Shown here: positions 16,601 through 30,102 of the stretch, one piece after another | How the letters are laid out: each line of letters opens with the position of its first letter | Position numbering within the stretch: the stretch's first letter is position 1 | Source: Ficedula albicollis | Taxonomy: Eukaryota > Chordata > Aves > Passeriformes > Muscicapidae | Assembly (NCBI RefSeq): GCF_000247815.1 | Contig: NC_021674.1 | Location: forward strand, 9,856,466-9,920,465 | DNA: 64,000 bases | Direction of reading: 5' to 3' | Program-made: the position numbers and the translations under genes | Notes under the pieces: generated by a model | The model's input: only the letters and a program-made list of their open reading frames with translations | The model's database searches: none | What the model was told of the DNA's origin: nothing

Positions 16601-19088
16601 TTTCCTCCCCTCAGCCATCCACTTCCATAAAATTGCTGGAAGACTGAAGTCCCCTGTTTCTCTTCCACATGAAGTGAAATGGCCAGTGGGGTTCCATGTT
16701 ATTAGTGTTGCATGTTTAGTGTTGGAACAGGCAGAGAATGATAACACAAACCTTATTTCTTCAGGGAATTCGGCTCAAAAAATCATCCCCCATCCACTTT
16801 TTGCACTAAAAAGACAGCTATTAACTCCCTGATCTGCCTGCCTGTGACAGACAAAGGAAGTGAAGAAATAAAACAAGTAAGTGGTGGTGCTAACTGAGGA
16901 ATAAATTACTCTTGGTAGTCAGATGGAGGAGAAGCCTCTGAGGAAATGTAATCACCACACCCTGCCAGTTATTAAAGGATTGTGTGGAAGCCATGGCTGG
17001 GTGACTGCTTATGCAAACTTAAGGAAATATTTGCTTAGTAAAAAGATTAAGGTTCCCTGACAATTTTTACTGTGCCTAACAGGACCAGACTGTTACAGAA
17101 AATGTGATCTCTCATTCAGATTCGTCCAGGCAAACTATGGTGTCTGTGTGCAGCAGACAGATCTATGCATGCACAAGTTAAATGCAGGATTCAAGCCACA
17201 GGGGAAAAAGAGGAAAATGCTAATTTTTGCCTACAGACTGTGACAAAAAACAAGCTCAGAAAATTAGTTCTGTTATAGACTTACTTGCATGTGTAATTTC
17301 CAGGCAGAGCAGAGTTGCAGTCTGTTCTATTTGAAGGATTTGTTGTTTATCAAACTTCCAAATGAAGACTTTTCATATGCAACTGAAGGAAAAAATTGTA
17401 ACTTGAAATTTGGCCCAAAATACATATTTTTAAAATGTGGAGCTGTAGGGAAAAATTAATCAATACATACACAACATTTACAATAATAAAAGTTACAAGT
17501 ATAAGTTCTACTGTGAATACCCAGCAGAAATGAACAATGCTGCAGAACTGTCTTGGTTACATTTTTTACCAGTGAATGGTACTGTTCACATTCTTCAAAA
17601 AGATTAGAAGTGGGAGGTTGCATGGAGCTACTCTGATTCATTTAAGCTTTTTTTGTCTTTTTCCAACTAAGCATTTTCACAGGGGAAAAACAATGATGTC
17701 ATCAATTTCCTCTCTCTACTGAGACTATGTAGTTGCAAGGTTTTCTGCTGATTTATGGATTAGAAAATTTCAGTGATATTGCTAATAAAAGTAGGTTATC
17801 TTGCCATTACTGTGTGGTAGTTCATGAGGGAGACAGGAGTACCTCATGATCTGCTTGTACACCACAGTTAAGGACTGAAGGATAACCCAGTGTTCCAGGA
17901 TACCAACAAGGAGACCAGAATTAGGCACAACTTTTATTTGAATAAATCAACTCCATATTTTATTAGTTATTCTTGTCTGCAACATGATTTTCCTAGTTAG
18001 AAGAAACAGACCCAGATGAGAATGACACAGATTAAATTCTGCCTCTGCATTGTGTTGCAGTCTTTCCTGCTACAACTACTGATCCAAATACTTTAAAAAA
18101 TCTAGGAAAACTCATACAGCTTCACATTAAAAGTATTGAATTAATTAGCTACATTTTTAATTACCAGGCAAAAAGGACAAAGCTAGTTGTTGCCATCTTC
18201 ACTACCCAGGCTGCTTATCGTTGTGATGTGTAAGAAAAAGGGCTGAGATGCTGAGTTATTTGTGCCCAGCTCTGACTCCATTTGGATCTGAGCTTAACTA
18301 AGCAGAGACAGCAGTGCGTTGCTACTCAAGGCTGCCACCTCCTGTCTTAAATCTCCACTCCCTCATGGGCTGCTTAGTAACCTGATCAGGGTGTTCCTCC
18401 CAACACCGGCTTTGATTGTAAACTAATTCTGCGTAGAAAGGATGTTTCCTCAAAAATAATCAGAAACAAATATTTACATAAGTTACAGGAACTAGAGCAA
18501 CCTGAAATATGTCGTATCCATCTTAGAGCAGCTATTGATTTTCATAGATATCCAAAACTATGAGACCTAATGAAAATAATAAAAATATTGTTTCCTTTTC
18601 AAACTGCACTATGCTGTGTGTCACTGTTCTGCATCTCAGCACACAGGCCTATTCATCTTATTATGCACATTAATCAACTGCCAGACAAAAATACATTACT
18701 GAATCTGAAATGTGTTACTGCATTTATAAACGGTTGATTAAAGAGAGAAAGATTAAAGAGGGAAAGGCTGCATTTCCCCCCCAAGTATTAATACTAATTT
18801 AAAGTACAAGTGGCATCAAAACTGCCAAAGTTGAGAAACCACAGGCCAGTCTTATGCTTTACACACTCCAGATGTCTGACAGTTCTTTGCTTCTAATCCA
18901 TCAGGTGACAACTTCACAGGCTTTTATCCGTATCTCAGACTTTCTCTTCATGAGCCTGGCTACTGGAATCCAAGTAAATGCACCTTCCTCTCTTACTATC
19001 TAGCCTGAGACATCAATATCTCCCTAATCAAGAAGCATAAAAATTCTCATACAAAAGTTTTGAGTACATACAATTTTCACCTGCAAAA

Positions 19089-19121
19089 TAAACAAAACAA
19101 AACAAAACAAAACAAAACAAA
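19089..19121. repeat. (AAAAC)n microsatellite
   Basis: About six consecutive AAAAC units, uninterrupted. Confidence 0.9.
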
Positions 19122-19495
19122 CCCCTCAAAAGGCTGTATTTCCTTTCTTTCTTGTTTGTCTTATTCAATTTGAAATTCAGGGCAGATAATCTCTACAAAG
19201 TCTGTGATATTGAGTGTGACAAGAAAAGAGAGGTTTTCCTTATTTTAAGCTAGTGGTGCATCCATGCATCCACATATTAGAGCTATTTCCCTATTTTCCT
19301 TTTCAATCTTAGTAAGTTTTTGGACTTGGTTAAAAAAAAAGGTTTTAAAACTACCAAGTCTTTTGAGAAAAAGTGAAAGGTGCAATTCAAACTCCCAGAT
19401 ATTTATAATTTGTGTGCCTTCTGGAAAAGCTACTTAATGAAAGACATTGCACTTCATTCTGAAATGTCTCTCTCATTTAGTCAAATCCTTAACAC

Positions 19496-19770
19496 TGACA
19501 GAGATGGGGCATCCACAGCTTCTCTGGGCAGCCTGTGCCAGTGTCTAATCACCTTTGTAATAAAAAATGTCCTTCTTATGTCAAATCTAAACTTACCCTC
19601 TCTGTTTAAAACCCTTGTCGTGTCACTGAAACTCTTGGTAAAAAAGTCTTCTGCCACTTTTCTTATAAAGCCCCCTTCTAGTATTGAAAAGCCAAAATAA
19701 ACTCTCCCCAGAACCTTCTCTTCTTCAGGCTGAACAACCCCAGCTCACTCAGCCTGCCTTCATAGGAAAA
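19496..19770 (-). mobile_element. CR1 LINE 3'-end fragment
   Basis: Read on the minus strand, this is the well-known 3' region of bird CR1 elements: a block for 'ctgagtgagctggggttgtt', then cagcctgaagaagagaaggt, the region ending in agccccctt in reverse, and the gatgccccatc-type end. The element is 5'-truncated, as CR1 copies usually are, and carries substitutions and small deletions relative to the consensus as I remember it. The terminal 8-bp repeats are not visible. The + strand 106-codon open frame over it is not a gene. Confidence 0.85.
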
Positions 19771-20139
19771 ATGGAAAATCTCACTGCTTTCTATCTTCTA
19801 ATACCTACAGTATTTTACAGCAGCCACAGTTACTCTCATGAATAGAAGCATTTGGTAAGAGCTGGTTTTAGAAGTGCAAAAACCAGATAAAGAATGGTAA
19901 AAAAGTCCACTAATCAACTAATTAATATTTACCTGCACGGGGCTTAACTTCACCACACTAAAGAATGAATTTATTTGAAAGTACTTTCTGTGAAAATTTG
20001 AGATGCAAATTGATTTCAGCTACCAGAATTCAGCAAATTACATCAAAACACTATTTTGCATGTGCTGTGGATAAGTTTTGAAAACTGTTTTTATTCTTTT
20101 AATAAATCAGTATTCTAGCTCACGGTATTAAAAAAATCA
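19771..20139. other. Intergenic sequence, no gene seen
   Basis: Short AT-rich stretch between the CR1 fragment and a MIR-like remnant. Nothing else was recognised. Confidence 0.5.
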
Positions 20140-20240
20140 GTGTTAATGCACAGGACTAGGTGTCAGATGATTTAGGTTCTAGTCTTAACTCCATCTCAGA
20201 CTTCCCCTACAAGATCATCACTTACAATTATCTTTTCAGA
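20140..20240 (-). mobile_element. MIR-like SINE remnant
   Basis: The stretch reading caggactaggtgtcagatg, then ttaggttctagtcttaactc and a later acaagatcatcactta, resembles the reverse complement of the tRNA-derived part of MIR-family SINEs (remembered as ggactyggagtcagaagacc, ctgggttcaaatcc, gtcacttaacct). It is diverged, as expected for an ancient amniote repeat. A repeat-library search would settle it. Confidence 0.45.
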
Positions 20241-22969
20241 ATTGGCATCTAATTTTGGATAACCCAGCTTTGCCTGCCAGACTTTAATATCTGGAACCCA
20301 ATTTTCAGAAAATGGTTTCATTCACTTCAGCTGGTATAAAAAGAACTTGAAATCTCTGGAAATCAGGTTTCTGAAACTCTGAAATTCCATTGGGTGCCAT
20401 TTATATCTCTGGAAAGTGGCCTCAAAATGTTACCAGTGATGTAAGTGGAGAATTCAGATGTATTAATACCTTGCATGTGCTGCACATGCCTAAGCAACTA
20501 CAAAATATTTAGGGCAATGGAGAACAGGGTCCAGAGAGAGAATCCAGGGGTTTCCCATGAGTCCAGTGTCCAGCACATCTCATCTGCACATTTCACTGCT
20601 TCATCCTAAGGCCTCAGAAATTAAATTGTTTCAAATAAAAAGCAAATCTATGAAGGCAGATTTTCTTTACCATAAAACTATTTGTGACCCCTAAACTTTA
20701 GTGAAATCAGCACAAGTATATATCCTGCACGGACCTGGGCTTTTGTGACAAAGCATCATCACATCTACAGTGGTCAAAATTCATGATGATTTGCAGTGCC
20801 TGAACTCTGTAAGATAACTTTGTTTGAAGTTGAGCTTTAAGAGTTTTGAATGGCAGATGGGATATATGCTAGAGATCCTACATGAAATTGAATTTTTGTT
20901 GAAATTAAAATGCAAAGTTTTAAACCTTTACAATGTATTACGTATATCTGGAAATGAGCCAACAAAAATAAAAGTTCATACTCTGTACCTCTGTGATGCT
21001 AAAAAAGAAAAACATTTTCTCTACTCTGTGAAGAAATGCTTGTGAAAAATATCCAACAATAAAAACCTCTCCTCATAGTATTTTAATTACAGCCAAATAT
21101 CTTAAGAATCCTCACGTAACCTACACTGGATCATACCATCTGTGTGAAGATGTTTTGCAATTATGCCAGTACTTCAGCTCAGATGACTCAGAATGGGTGG
21201 TGCTTATAGGGAGGAGAATCCAGACCCTTTTGTCCTTCACAGAAACCCAGGCCTGCTCAGCACTCTCACTCTGGTGCAGTTTGACTACCAAGCTGTCTTT
21301 TCTTAGCAGGAAAATTCTCCTGCTTTGGCCCCCATGGCCACACTGTCTCTGGCACCTGAGTGTGGCTGGCTTTGATAACCAGGAAAAGGAGATATTCAGG
21401 ATTGGGTGAAGGTCACAGTCCCTTAATGCTAATGAGGTAGTCACACCATGTTGAAGGTGTGTCTGCTGAGGGCTTACCTGCCCTTTAAACCATGATCTAT
21501 TCAGAAGTATCCAGACTGTTTTTAACTTATTTCATCCACAGTTTGATAAATCCAGAAAACAATCAGTGTTTAGTCAGGGGACACTTCCTGTGAATATTTC
21601 TAGACTTCTATTTTTGGTAAAGCAATGAAATAAATCCAGGACAAAGGTAAAATGCCTCAATAAGAAACCAAACAGATTATTGAAGAGAAAAGACTAAATG
21701 CTAGTTTTCAGGTAGAATGTCTTTCTCGTGCCCTGCTAATACAACATCAGAACAAGCCTCATCAGCACAGGAATGAACTGGCCTGTTTCTCCAGCCAGCC
21801 AGAGTTTGCAGGTCCAAATTCCATATACCTACTCTGGGAGTGAGGGATTTCTGGGGAGTGGAGGTGGCACTAAGGAGCACACTGTTTGCTTTGCTGCAGG
21901 CAAGATATCACTAGATCCTCCTTTCTTTTCTACACTGAGCAGAGCTATAGGACAGCTGTTACAATAACTCATTTTCCCTTTTAACTCCAAGTATTTCCTG
22001 CCTCTCTTTGTATGCCTGCACATTAGGATAAGCACAGAGCACTTCACTGGCAAGTTCATAAAAGTCTATTAAACTCAGTGTAAGAGAGAGGTAGTACCTT
22101 CTCTGATAAGCTTCAGCACTCTGCTTAGTCATCATACTTTTATTATCTTCTATCGCGACATCTTGCTCACTCAAAAGTCACAGCAAGTCACAGCACCTTC
22201 TCCTGTTAGGAAATTGTGGATAGTTCTCTCCACGGTTTTTCTTCCTACAGACACTGCTTCTTTTTAATCTTTAAAACAAGAAGTAATATCTCAGTTCAAC
22301 TAAATCAGTAAAATAAGTTTTAAAAGAAATGTCTGTTCAACCACATTGTTCTTCCTCTCCTGCACTGTACATGACATTTAATAAAATACAAAAATCTTTT
22401 ATAGCTATCCAGCAGCTATCAGCAACAACTATTGGCAGTAAGAACAGTGGTGAATTTGTTGACTATACCATGAGCAGGATGTAATTTCTGCTACTTCTGG
22501 TACAGATCCTGTACCCCTTTGATATGAAATCTTTATGCTGGGCTATAAACAGAAAATTAACCATTTATATTTGCCAGACTTCAGTATCACTGTACCTTGA
22601 GAGACTTGGATTACACTGTAAATTCTGATGGCAATTATCAAACTAACCCTTTGTCATACAGCGTTTTAACTGATGGCCTAAATTCCTGGCAGGAAAAGGC
22701 TCGTCTGATAAAAGCTACAAGACATTATTAAAAAGGAGTTACATGTTATGTTTAACCTATTTAAGGATCTAGTTAAGGATCATATTAAAACATAGTTTTG
22801 CTTTGGAGCAGAGTAAACGTTGCCACCACTGTACACGAGGAGGTACAGCTGAAGCATTCTGTCTGACAAATAATCTGAATCCAAAATGAAGCATTTCTCA
22901 CTAAGATATTGCAGATGCTTTATCCATGAGCATTAGTATGAGACGGCATGGTACCATAACCAGCTTTGT
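20241..22969. other. Intergenic sequence, no gene seen
   Basis: Open frames up to 107 codons occur on both strands (for example minus strand 21121-21444) without resemblance to a known family and with a competing frame on the other strand. The 21150-21420 part is less AT-rich than its surroundings. No exon, RNA gene or clear repeat was identified. Confidence 0.45.
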
Positions 22970-23065
22970 GGGACTAAGGCACAGGCTGGTTAAGTGCTGT
23001 GTCCAGAATTACCCAGCAAGTTCAACAGCAGAGAAGGAAGCAGGGTGTAGTTCCCCTAGTGAGCC
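22970..23065 (+). mobile_element. MIR-like SINE remnant
   Basis: The string gggactaaggcacaggctgg, followed by ttaagtgctgtgtccagaat and tacccagcaagttcaacagc, tracks the MIR core and 3' part as I remember it (gaaactgaggcacagagagg, ttaagtgacttgcccagggt, cacacagcaagt, gcagagctgg). Divergence is high. It would be an old insertion predating bird radiation. Confidence 0.5.
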
Positions 23066-23613
23066 CTCTATGCCGGGTTCAACAAGCTGAGGGATTTAAA
23101 ACATACAGATTAATTAATTTTTCAAATTAAGACAAAGAGCAGGCTTTTAAAGCAATTGCTTTATGCATCTGTCTTCAACCAGCAATGTTAACCGTGCCAT
23201 GCTCTGAAAAGCAGATTAAAATAAGATCATTAATCATATGTATATTAGAAAGCAATCCATACCCAGGTAAAGCTGTGCAGGATATCCTTCCATCACAGCT
23301 GCATGCCACTGGATTACTCCATGTTTGTTTCCACAGCCTCTTCGTCCTACTAGGTATGACAACCCTGTTGTTTCCTCACTCGCAATATCTGGGTGTGATT
23401 AAAGTTTTAAAAAGTCAAATTTTATGGCCTATTGTCTGGTATTTTTAAAATTCCTGATTGTTCTCACTATTCTGTAAAATTAAAGGTAGAAAAAATTACA
23501 ACCACAAACATATACATATGGATTCTCCTATCCATATGTGATAGGAGAAATGGGCTTAAAGTCTTTACAGAAGACTTGATCTGAAAGGATCTGCCCAGTT
23601 CTGGAAGAATGGG
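23066..23613. other. Intergenic sequence, no gene seen
   Basis: AT-rich with no supported gene. A small inverted match occurs at 23514-23545, where catatggattctcctatcca and its near reverse complement tggataggagaa-type word give a short hairpin. Confidence 0.4.
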
Positions 23614-23968
23614 TGTGGGGGTTTTTACCAACATCAAGCTGTGCAAATTTGTCGCAGAGCAAAGCACAGCCCGAACTTCTGAACTTTGGGGAAAAACGCA
23701 TAGACCTAATAGACTTAGGAGTTTTAACTTCTCCAGCCAGGATGGGCTAATGGTTAATTTTAATGGCCTTGCAGTGCATTATGAGGGGGGATACATGTTC
23801 AAGGGGGATATGGGGAAAGGAGGAGGGTAACGTGTCTCCAAGTCAAGAGAAGCCCCACAGGGATACGGCTCAGTGAGCTACCTCCCTTTATACGAATAAA
23901 GTTCATTTTTGAGGATTCCTCTGTCTCCGTTGTGGACAGTGGCCTTTCCCAGCGTGATCTTCCACACA
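23614..23968 (+). mobile_element. Possible LTR of an endogenous retrovirus
   Basis: A candidate LTR from TGTGGG at 23614 to CACACA at 23968, about 355 bp. It contains a TTTATACGAATAAAG block with AATAAA at 23895-23900, followed by a U5-like stretch with gaggattcctctgtctccg, which resembles R-U5 regions of short ERVK-like bird LTRs. I could not find matching 5-6 bp target duplications, so the exact ends are uncertain. No primer-binding site or viral coding sequence was recognised next to it. It lies roughly 0.5 kb upstream of the ACTR2 CpG island. Confidence 0.5.
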
Positions 23969-24145
23969 ATATGCAATTCTCTTACCTATACGACCCGTCC
24001 CGTGGTGATACTGTGTGGTGCCTGATTGTAACAGGCCGCTGTTCACAGCGGACCTACAGCTCGGCACGGAGAGGAAAAACCTGGGGCTTGTTCCTGACTT
24101 CTCGTAGAAGTCAGTGGGATTTGGGGCAAGTACAAGTAAACAAGT
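23969..24145. other. Unassigned segment between LTR-like block and tandem repeat
   Basis: Moderately GC-rich with scattered CpG. It may belong to the same transposon insertion as the neighbouring LTR-like block. No coding evidence. Confidence 0.35.
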
Positions 24146-24342
24146 ACTGGGCTGTCAGAGACAATGCAGGAGGTCATACTTATCCTTTACAAAAACTGGG
24201 CTGCCAGAAAGGAGCCAGGAGGTCACACTGGAGATCTTTTCGTTTATCCAGAACCCATCACCATCCTTTACAAAAACTGGGCTGCCAGAGAGGAGCCAGG
24301 AGGTCACACCGGAGATCTTTTCGTTTATCCAGAACCCATCAC
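24146..24342. repeat. Tandem repeat, 81-bp unit, two full copies plus a diverged partial
   Basis: Copy 1 is 24182-24262 and copy 2 is 24263-24342; both contain tttacaaaaactgggctgcc and gagatcttttcgtttatcca. They differ at a few positions (AAAGG versus GAGAGG, CACTGG versus CACCGG). A diverged partial copy precedes them, with actgggctgtcagag at 24146. The 81-bp period is a multiple of three, so one frame stays open and gives a repeated peptide, but there is no sign that it is translated. Confidence 0.85.
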
Positions 24343-24469
24343 ACAAATGCAAAGGGCTCGCCAGGCAGAGCTGGGCAAAGCCTCCTGTAAGGAGTGGAAT
24401 TCTTCCGGGATGTCGAGCTATGGAATAGCACAGGACTCATGGCAAATAGAAGCTTTTAGGAGCTGCCTG

Positions 24470-25260
<791 letters not shown>

Positions 25261-25355
25261 GCCGGTTTTTAAAAATTCTGAATGAGCACATTATGCATTG
25301 AGCAATCAGGACGTGCCCTGTGTCTGTAGGATTATTAGTTTAGGGAAATGTTTGT

Positions 25356-25426
25356 GGGGAGGTTTTTGTTTGATTTTTTTTTTTTTTTTTTGGGGGGAGG
25401 TTTTTGTTTGATTTTTTTTTTTTTTT
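25356..25426. repeat. Two-copy duplication ending in poly-T, 38-bp period
   Basis: The block ggggaggtttttgtttgat followed by a T run occurs at 25356 (T18) and 25394 (T15). Confidence 0.9.
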
Positions 25427-25660
25427 CTTGGGCTGGGGGCAGCTGCTGTTCAAAATCGAGCATCATCCTTTCATTAATACCTCTCTGATCTGCCACGTAC
25501 CTCCTCCAAATTGGCATTTTTTTAATGAAAGGTTTTCTCCCCATCCTTTCCACCTTTTCAGACCTCCATAAGTGTGCAGGCACCCGCTGGAAATCCATCC
25601 TTTTGTCAGGCTCTGAGGCACCTTGGCAGGAAGTGAAAAAGATACCATTTTAAAGCAGAA

Positions 25661-25773
25661 GAAGATCAGATACTATCGGTGGATATTTCCCCTTGGTTTT
25701 TTTTTTTTTTTTTTTTTTGAAGATCAGATACTATCGGTGGATATTTCCCCTTGGTGTTTTTTTTTTTTTTTTT
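25661..25773. repeat. Two-copy duplication ending in poly-T, 58-bp period
   Basis: The block starting gaagatcagatactatcggt and running to ccccttgg, then a T run, occurs at 25661 and 25719. The copies end in T runs of about 22 and 17 bases. Confidence 0.9.
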
Positions 25774-28700
25774 GCAATCTAGGGTTTCCCCTAGTAAAGC
25801 AATATTATGTGGAGGGTTACCTTAACTGGTGTACATTAAGATCTCTTGATTGGCAAAAAAAACTAAGATTTTTTTTGTTGTTGTTTTTTTTTTTATATGG
25901 ACACTTGCAATGAAGAGGTGAAGGTTTTTTAATAAGCGTAGGAAAGAATAGTTGAGACAAAGGATGATGTTATTAGAGATTCAGCATCCTAAATTAGAGG
26001 CGTTTTCAATTAGCATCTGAAATTGTTAGAATGGTTCAGGAAGAAGAGCATCATATCTGACAGTTCAGGGATTTGACAGTTTTGATGTCTTTGTTAACCT
26101 CATATAGCAAAAATTATTTTTAATAGGGCTAGGGTTCAGAGCCATTGGGTGCTTTTTACACTATCATTTAGAAAAAGGAAAGAAGAAAAGATAACATTTT
26201 CTTATTATAAAGGGATATTGAAGCTGCTTTATGGTTTGGTTTTGGTTTGATTTTTTTTTTTGTTGCTCTTTTTTCTTTAATATTCGTATTGTGAGGCCCA
26301 GATTTTAAAAAAAAATATTCAGGGTTTCATCCATTGGTGTGGTGCTTTATATGGCAATAATCACTGAGTTGTAAAATATTTAGTGTATTGGTGGTGGCAG
26401 CAGTGTTGTGCCTTGGCTGGTCTCAGGTGTGACACGGGGTAAAAGCGATTGTTCCAATCAGATTTCCCAAGCTGGGTGTGCCACACAGATTTCTTTACAA
26501 CCTCGGGTATCTGTGTGTGCTGGTAATTCCAGAGACATCTTGGATCGGTACGTTTTTTCCTTCCGTGAGTTGTACCGGCAGGATATAAATAACCATAGGA
26601 GTGGAAGGTGCCTCTGGTGCAGCCTGTGCCGCTTCAGTTTGTGTGGCTGTGGATTCTGCTTGGCCTCTGGGCAGGACAGTGTGTGTCTGGAAGCCACAGA
26701 GCTCCTTGTGTGGGAGAGCACAGTGTCAGAAGTAATTGTTAAGTCAGTCAAATCAAAATTTAGATTTAGATTTGGGATAATTGAACAAGGGTTGGGAAAA
26801 CTAAGCTGGACAGAAATTCCATTCAGTAAAACTTTTGCGTCTCAACTGCATGTGGAGATATCAAGTAGTTCAATATCCTCAAACCAGTATTTTGATAATA
26901 ATATTTTTCCTATATGACAAGAGATGTTTTATTTTAGAGTTATTTTTGATATCTCACACTTTAAAGCATGATTGAAATGAAATCTCTTTCCGGATGTCAG
27001 AAATCTTATAGATAAAAAAATTGAGAATATATTTGGAAAAATCAGGTGAATTTTTAGCATTGGGCTTGTCTTTGATATTACTGTTCTTGTTAGGCTGCAG
27101 TAGGACTTCTGGTGTATCAGGCTGCAGCCAATCTTTGAGGAAGAGGTGAGTGACTCAAAGGAAGTTCTTGCAACATGTAGTATGGGAGGCAGGCAATGGC
27201 ACCTCAAAGGTGTAAAGTGTTAGAGGTGGATGTTCTTATTGTTAGAGGCCAAATGGAAAGTTACTTACTGGCCTGTAAAATTACTGTAACTGTATTTAGA
27301 GTTTTTGTTTGAGAATTGCATCAGTAGAAGGGATCAAGCACAGAGATCTGATAAGAATATCAGTATTAATTTTAAACCAGTCATGTGACCTGTTTGCGAG
27401 CTTCCTCATTCTTTTAGTTTGAAAGAACACTTATACATGCAAGTTCTTAGTGTTTGATGACTCAGTAGGAAGTGAAAGACTCGGTTTAAACCACAGTGAA
27501 ATGGAGAAGAAACTATATATGGTAAAAATTCTTACATACGTGGTCTTGCACACAGGCAAGCTAAATAGCTGTTCTTAGAACATTCTGAATGTATAGCAAA
27601 TGTGAAAAAAAACAAATGATGATGAAGTCCTTGCAGAAATGGGTAAATTCAAGGAGTGCTTGTGTTATTGTTGGAAACATGAGCATTGTACTGAAATTGT
27701 TCAATAATTGCTGGGAGAGATGTGCGTGGCAAGAGGTGGAAGAGAAACAAGTGCACTGTTCTTAAACTGGAGAGTTTCAAACTGAGAGTGGCAGAACAGC
27801 GAGCTTTTAATGTTGGGCCTTAGAAAAGAGAAGCTGTTCCAGATTACTGCAGTTCATAACGTTTACTTGAAGATTTTGAAGGATTTCCTGTGAGGGACAG
27901 GAGGGAGTGATATTTTATGTTTCCTGTCCCCCTTCAAAAAATCTAAAAGAGTCCAAAATTTGTTATTATACAGATCTGTGCATCGACCTCTTGATAGTTT
28001 TACTGAGCCTGTTTCTTCAGCCATGGTAGGCAATGTTAGGTCATTGCAAACCTACTGAACCAGCTGAGTATTCAGGATATTGTCAGGGAGAATACTACAG
28101 TGGGGATGCCCCATTGATGGGGAAGCTGACAGAAGAGGCTTACTTGTTCTTATTCTTATATTCACAAATTTTTTATGTAGACTGGAAGGGGAAAGTTTAA
28201 ATTTGAAGGCAATTTAAAATTTTGTCCTTTCTGTATATGGCAGAGTCTGTCAAACTTTGTAAAATGTAATTTTTAAGGCACTCTGTTTTGGCCAGAAAGA
28301 GGTGGGAAGCATTCTGTGAATGTCCAAGCTTAATCTCGCTTGTTGTAGTTGACATAAATTAAATCTGATTTTGATTGTGGTTTAGGCTGGTTGGAGGAAT
28401 GAAAATCTGTTTTTAAAATCTAGGATTTGTTAACTGCCAATGTAGTTAATTTCCCAGGAAGATGCATCAAGGTCTTAATATAAAAAGAGCCTGGAAGTTA
28501 CTATTCATATCACATAGCAAGAATTTTTGTGGTTTTGTAGGTCAGCAGTTTTTAGGTCAGTATAGTTGTATGTGATTCTGAGAGGGGTTGGCCAAGAGGC
28601 GCTGATTTTTGTACAGTACTTGTTTTGGTTGCATACAGCAGGGTTGCTATATAAATACTAGACATTTAGCAAGGTTTAAAAGTTTGAGTAGTGGTGCTTC

Positions 28701-28890
28701 TTGAGGGAGTGTTCTAGGTGTTGAAGTTGTAAAGATTATTTAGATATTACTTATCCTGTTACTTGTGATATACTGGTGTGTTCAGGTATGTGATCCAGAA
28801 GTGCTTGTGGCTGCTCTTTGCTTTCTCATAGCAGCACTGTATTCTTGAATGCACAGCTGTGATCTATACAACTCCTAAGAATGTCGGCCT

Positions 28891-29000
28891 TAGCATAACC
28901 AGAAGAATTGGTAAATACTTGCCTTTTCCAAATACATGTTGGCTTTAGCATAACCAAAAGAATTGGTAAATACTTGCCTTTTCCAAATATTCTGGTTTTG
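28891..29000. repeat. Two-copy tandem repeat, 55-bp period
   Basis: The words tagcataacc and agaattggtaaatacttgcc, followed by ttttccaaata, occur from 28891 and from 28946, with only small differences. Confidence 0.85.
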
Positions 29001-30102
29001 AAGTAGAATGAGTATAATGAGTTGTGTACACAGTGTCATTCTTCAGGTATTCCAAACAGCTCTGCCTTTAGAGGGCAAGCACTGAAGGAGTGAAAGAAAC
29101 TAGGGTCACAAAAAAGCAAAAATAAAAGCCTTTCTCCCCTCCATTACCCCAGCTCTTTCTGTAACTGACTGTCTAAATTTCTTTCCACTGCAGGTGCCCT
29201 TTTTTACTGCAGTAAGGTGAATAAATATACGAGCAGCAGCACAAGTGACTTTTCGTGTTACCGTTAGTGCAATGACAGAATTCCTCTCAGCTGCAATTAG
29301 CTGTACTCTTTGCTGGGATAATTGTTCCACTGGCAGTCTTCAGATCTTGCTTCAGAAAACTTGGCGAGTATTTGGAAAATTCTAGCAGATGGCTTTTAAG
29401 ACAGCCTGCAGTGGATAATTACATTTTGGGACAGGGTCCTGAGGAGTCTGAATTGCCTGTTCTTGGAGGCTCCCAGCACCCAGCTGGTCTGAGCCCTGAA
29501 CAACCTGCTCAGAATTCAGCGGTGACTGGTTTGAGCCCAGCGTTGGATGAGACAGCTCCTGAGGTTCCCTCCGACCCGAGGGATTCCGTGGTGCAGGGTT
29601 ACTGCAGCTGCACCTCAATGGTTGGGTAATTTTGCAGATGAAAATGTTTTTGTTCTGGCATGTTACTATAGTCCAGTATGCAAACTGTGCATCAGAGTAA
29701 AAGAGGAGTCTTCTCTGTATGAGCTGAGGGCAGAACATCAGAGTACAATATATGAAAGTATCCTATCAAAATAGGATAGCTGAAGAGCATAGCCTGCCGA
29801 TCCCCATGAACTAAACTTGGAACTTCTTGCTGGCACATTTAGAGTTCACATTTTACAGCTGAACTTCCTCTAGTGACTATATATCTTTTTATTGTTCAGT
29901 AAATTGTCATTATTTTCTTAGTGTGTATACTGTCTTGGAGCCTGGTGATATAAGGCTTCCTTTTGGATATATTTGGGTAACAAACTTTCAGAGCATCCTG
30001 TTTGGTGTGAACTGCCACCATCTGAGGTTTTGGTTGTGCTGTTAGTTTTAGAAGTGCTTACTGCAGACTTTATCCTTAAAAGAAACCCTGAAAATTACAG
30101 AG

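Larger units (their letters stand above)
9506..19495. other. Intergenic sequence, no gene seen
   Basis: Nearly 10 kb without a convincing coding exon on either strand; open frames are at most about 86 codons and have no family resemblance. Small tandem duplications at 12284-12319 and 13596-13677 and an AAAAC microsatellite near 19.1 kb are listed separately. A T20 run lies at about 16502-16521. No RNA gene was recognised. Confidence 0.5.

Noticed and set aside
19084..19125. CRISPR-like repeat at the AAAAC tract
   Set aside because: It is a simple microsatellite with no spacers.
21121..21444. 107-codon minus-strand frame with a matching plus-strand frame
   Set aside because: No recognisable domain; both strands are open by chance in a less AT-rich patch.
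26408..26917. 169-codon open frame in ACTR2 intron 1
   Set aside because: No family resemblance, an opposing minus-strand frame in the same place, and position inside an intron; probably chance.
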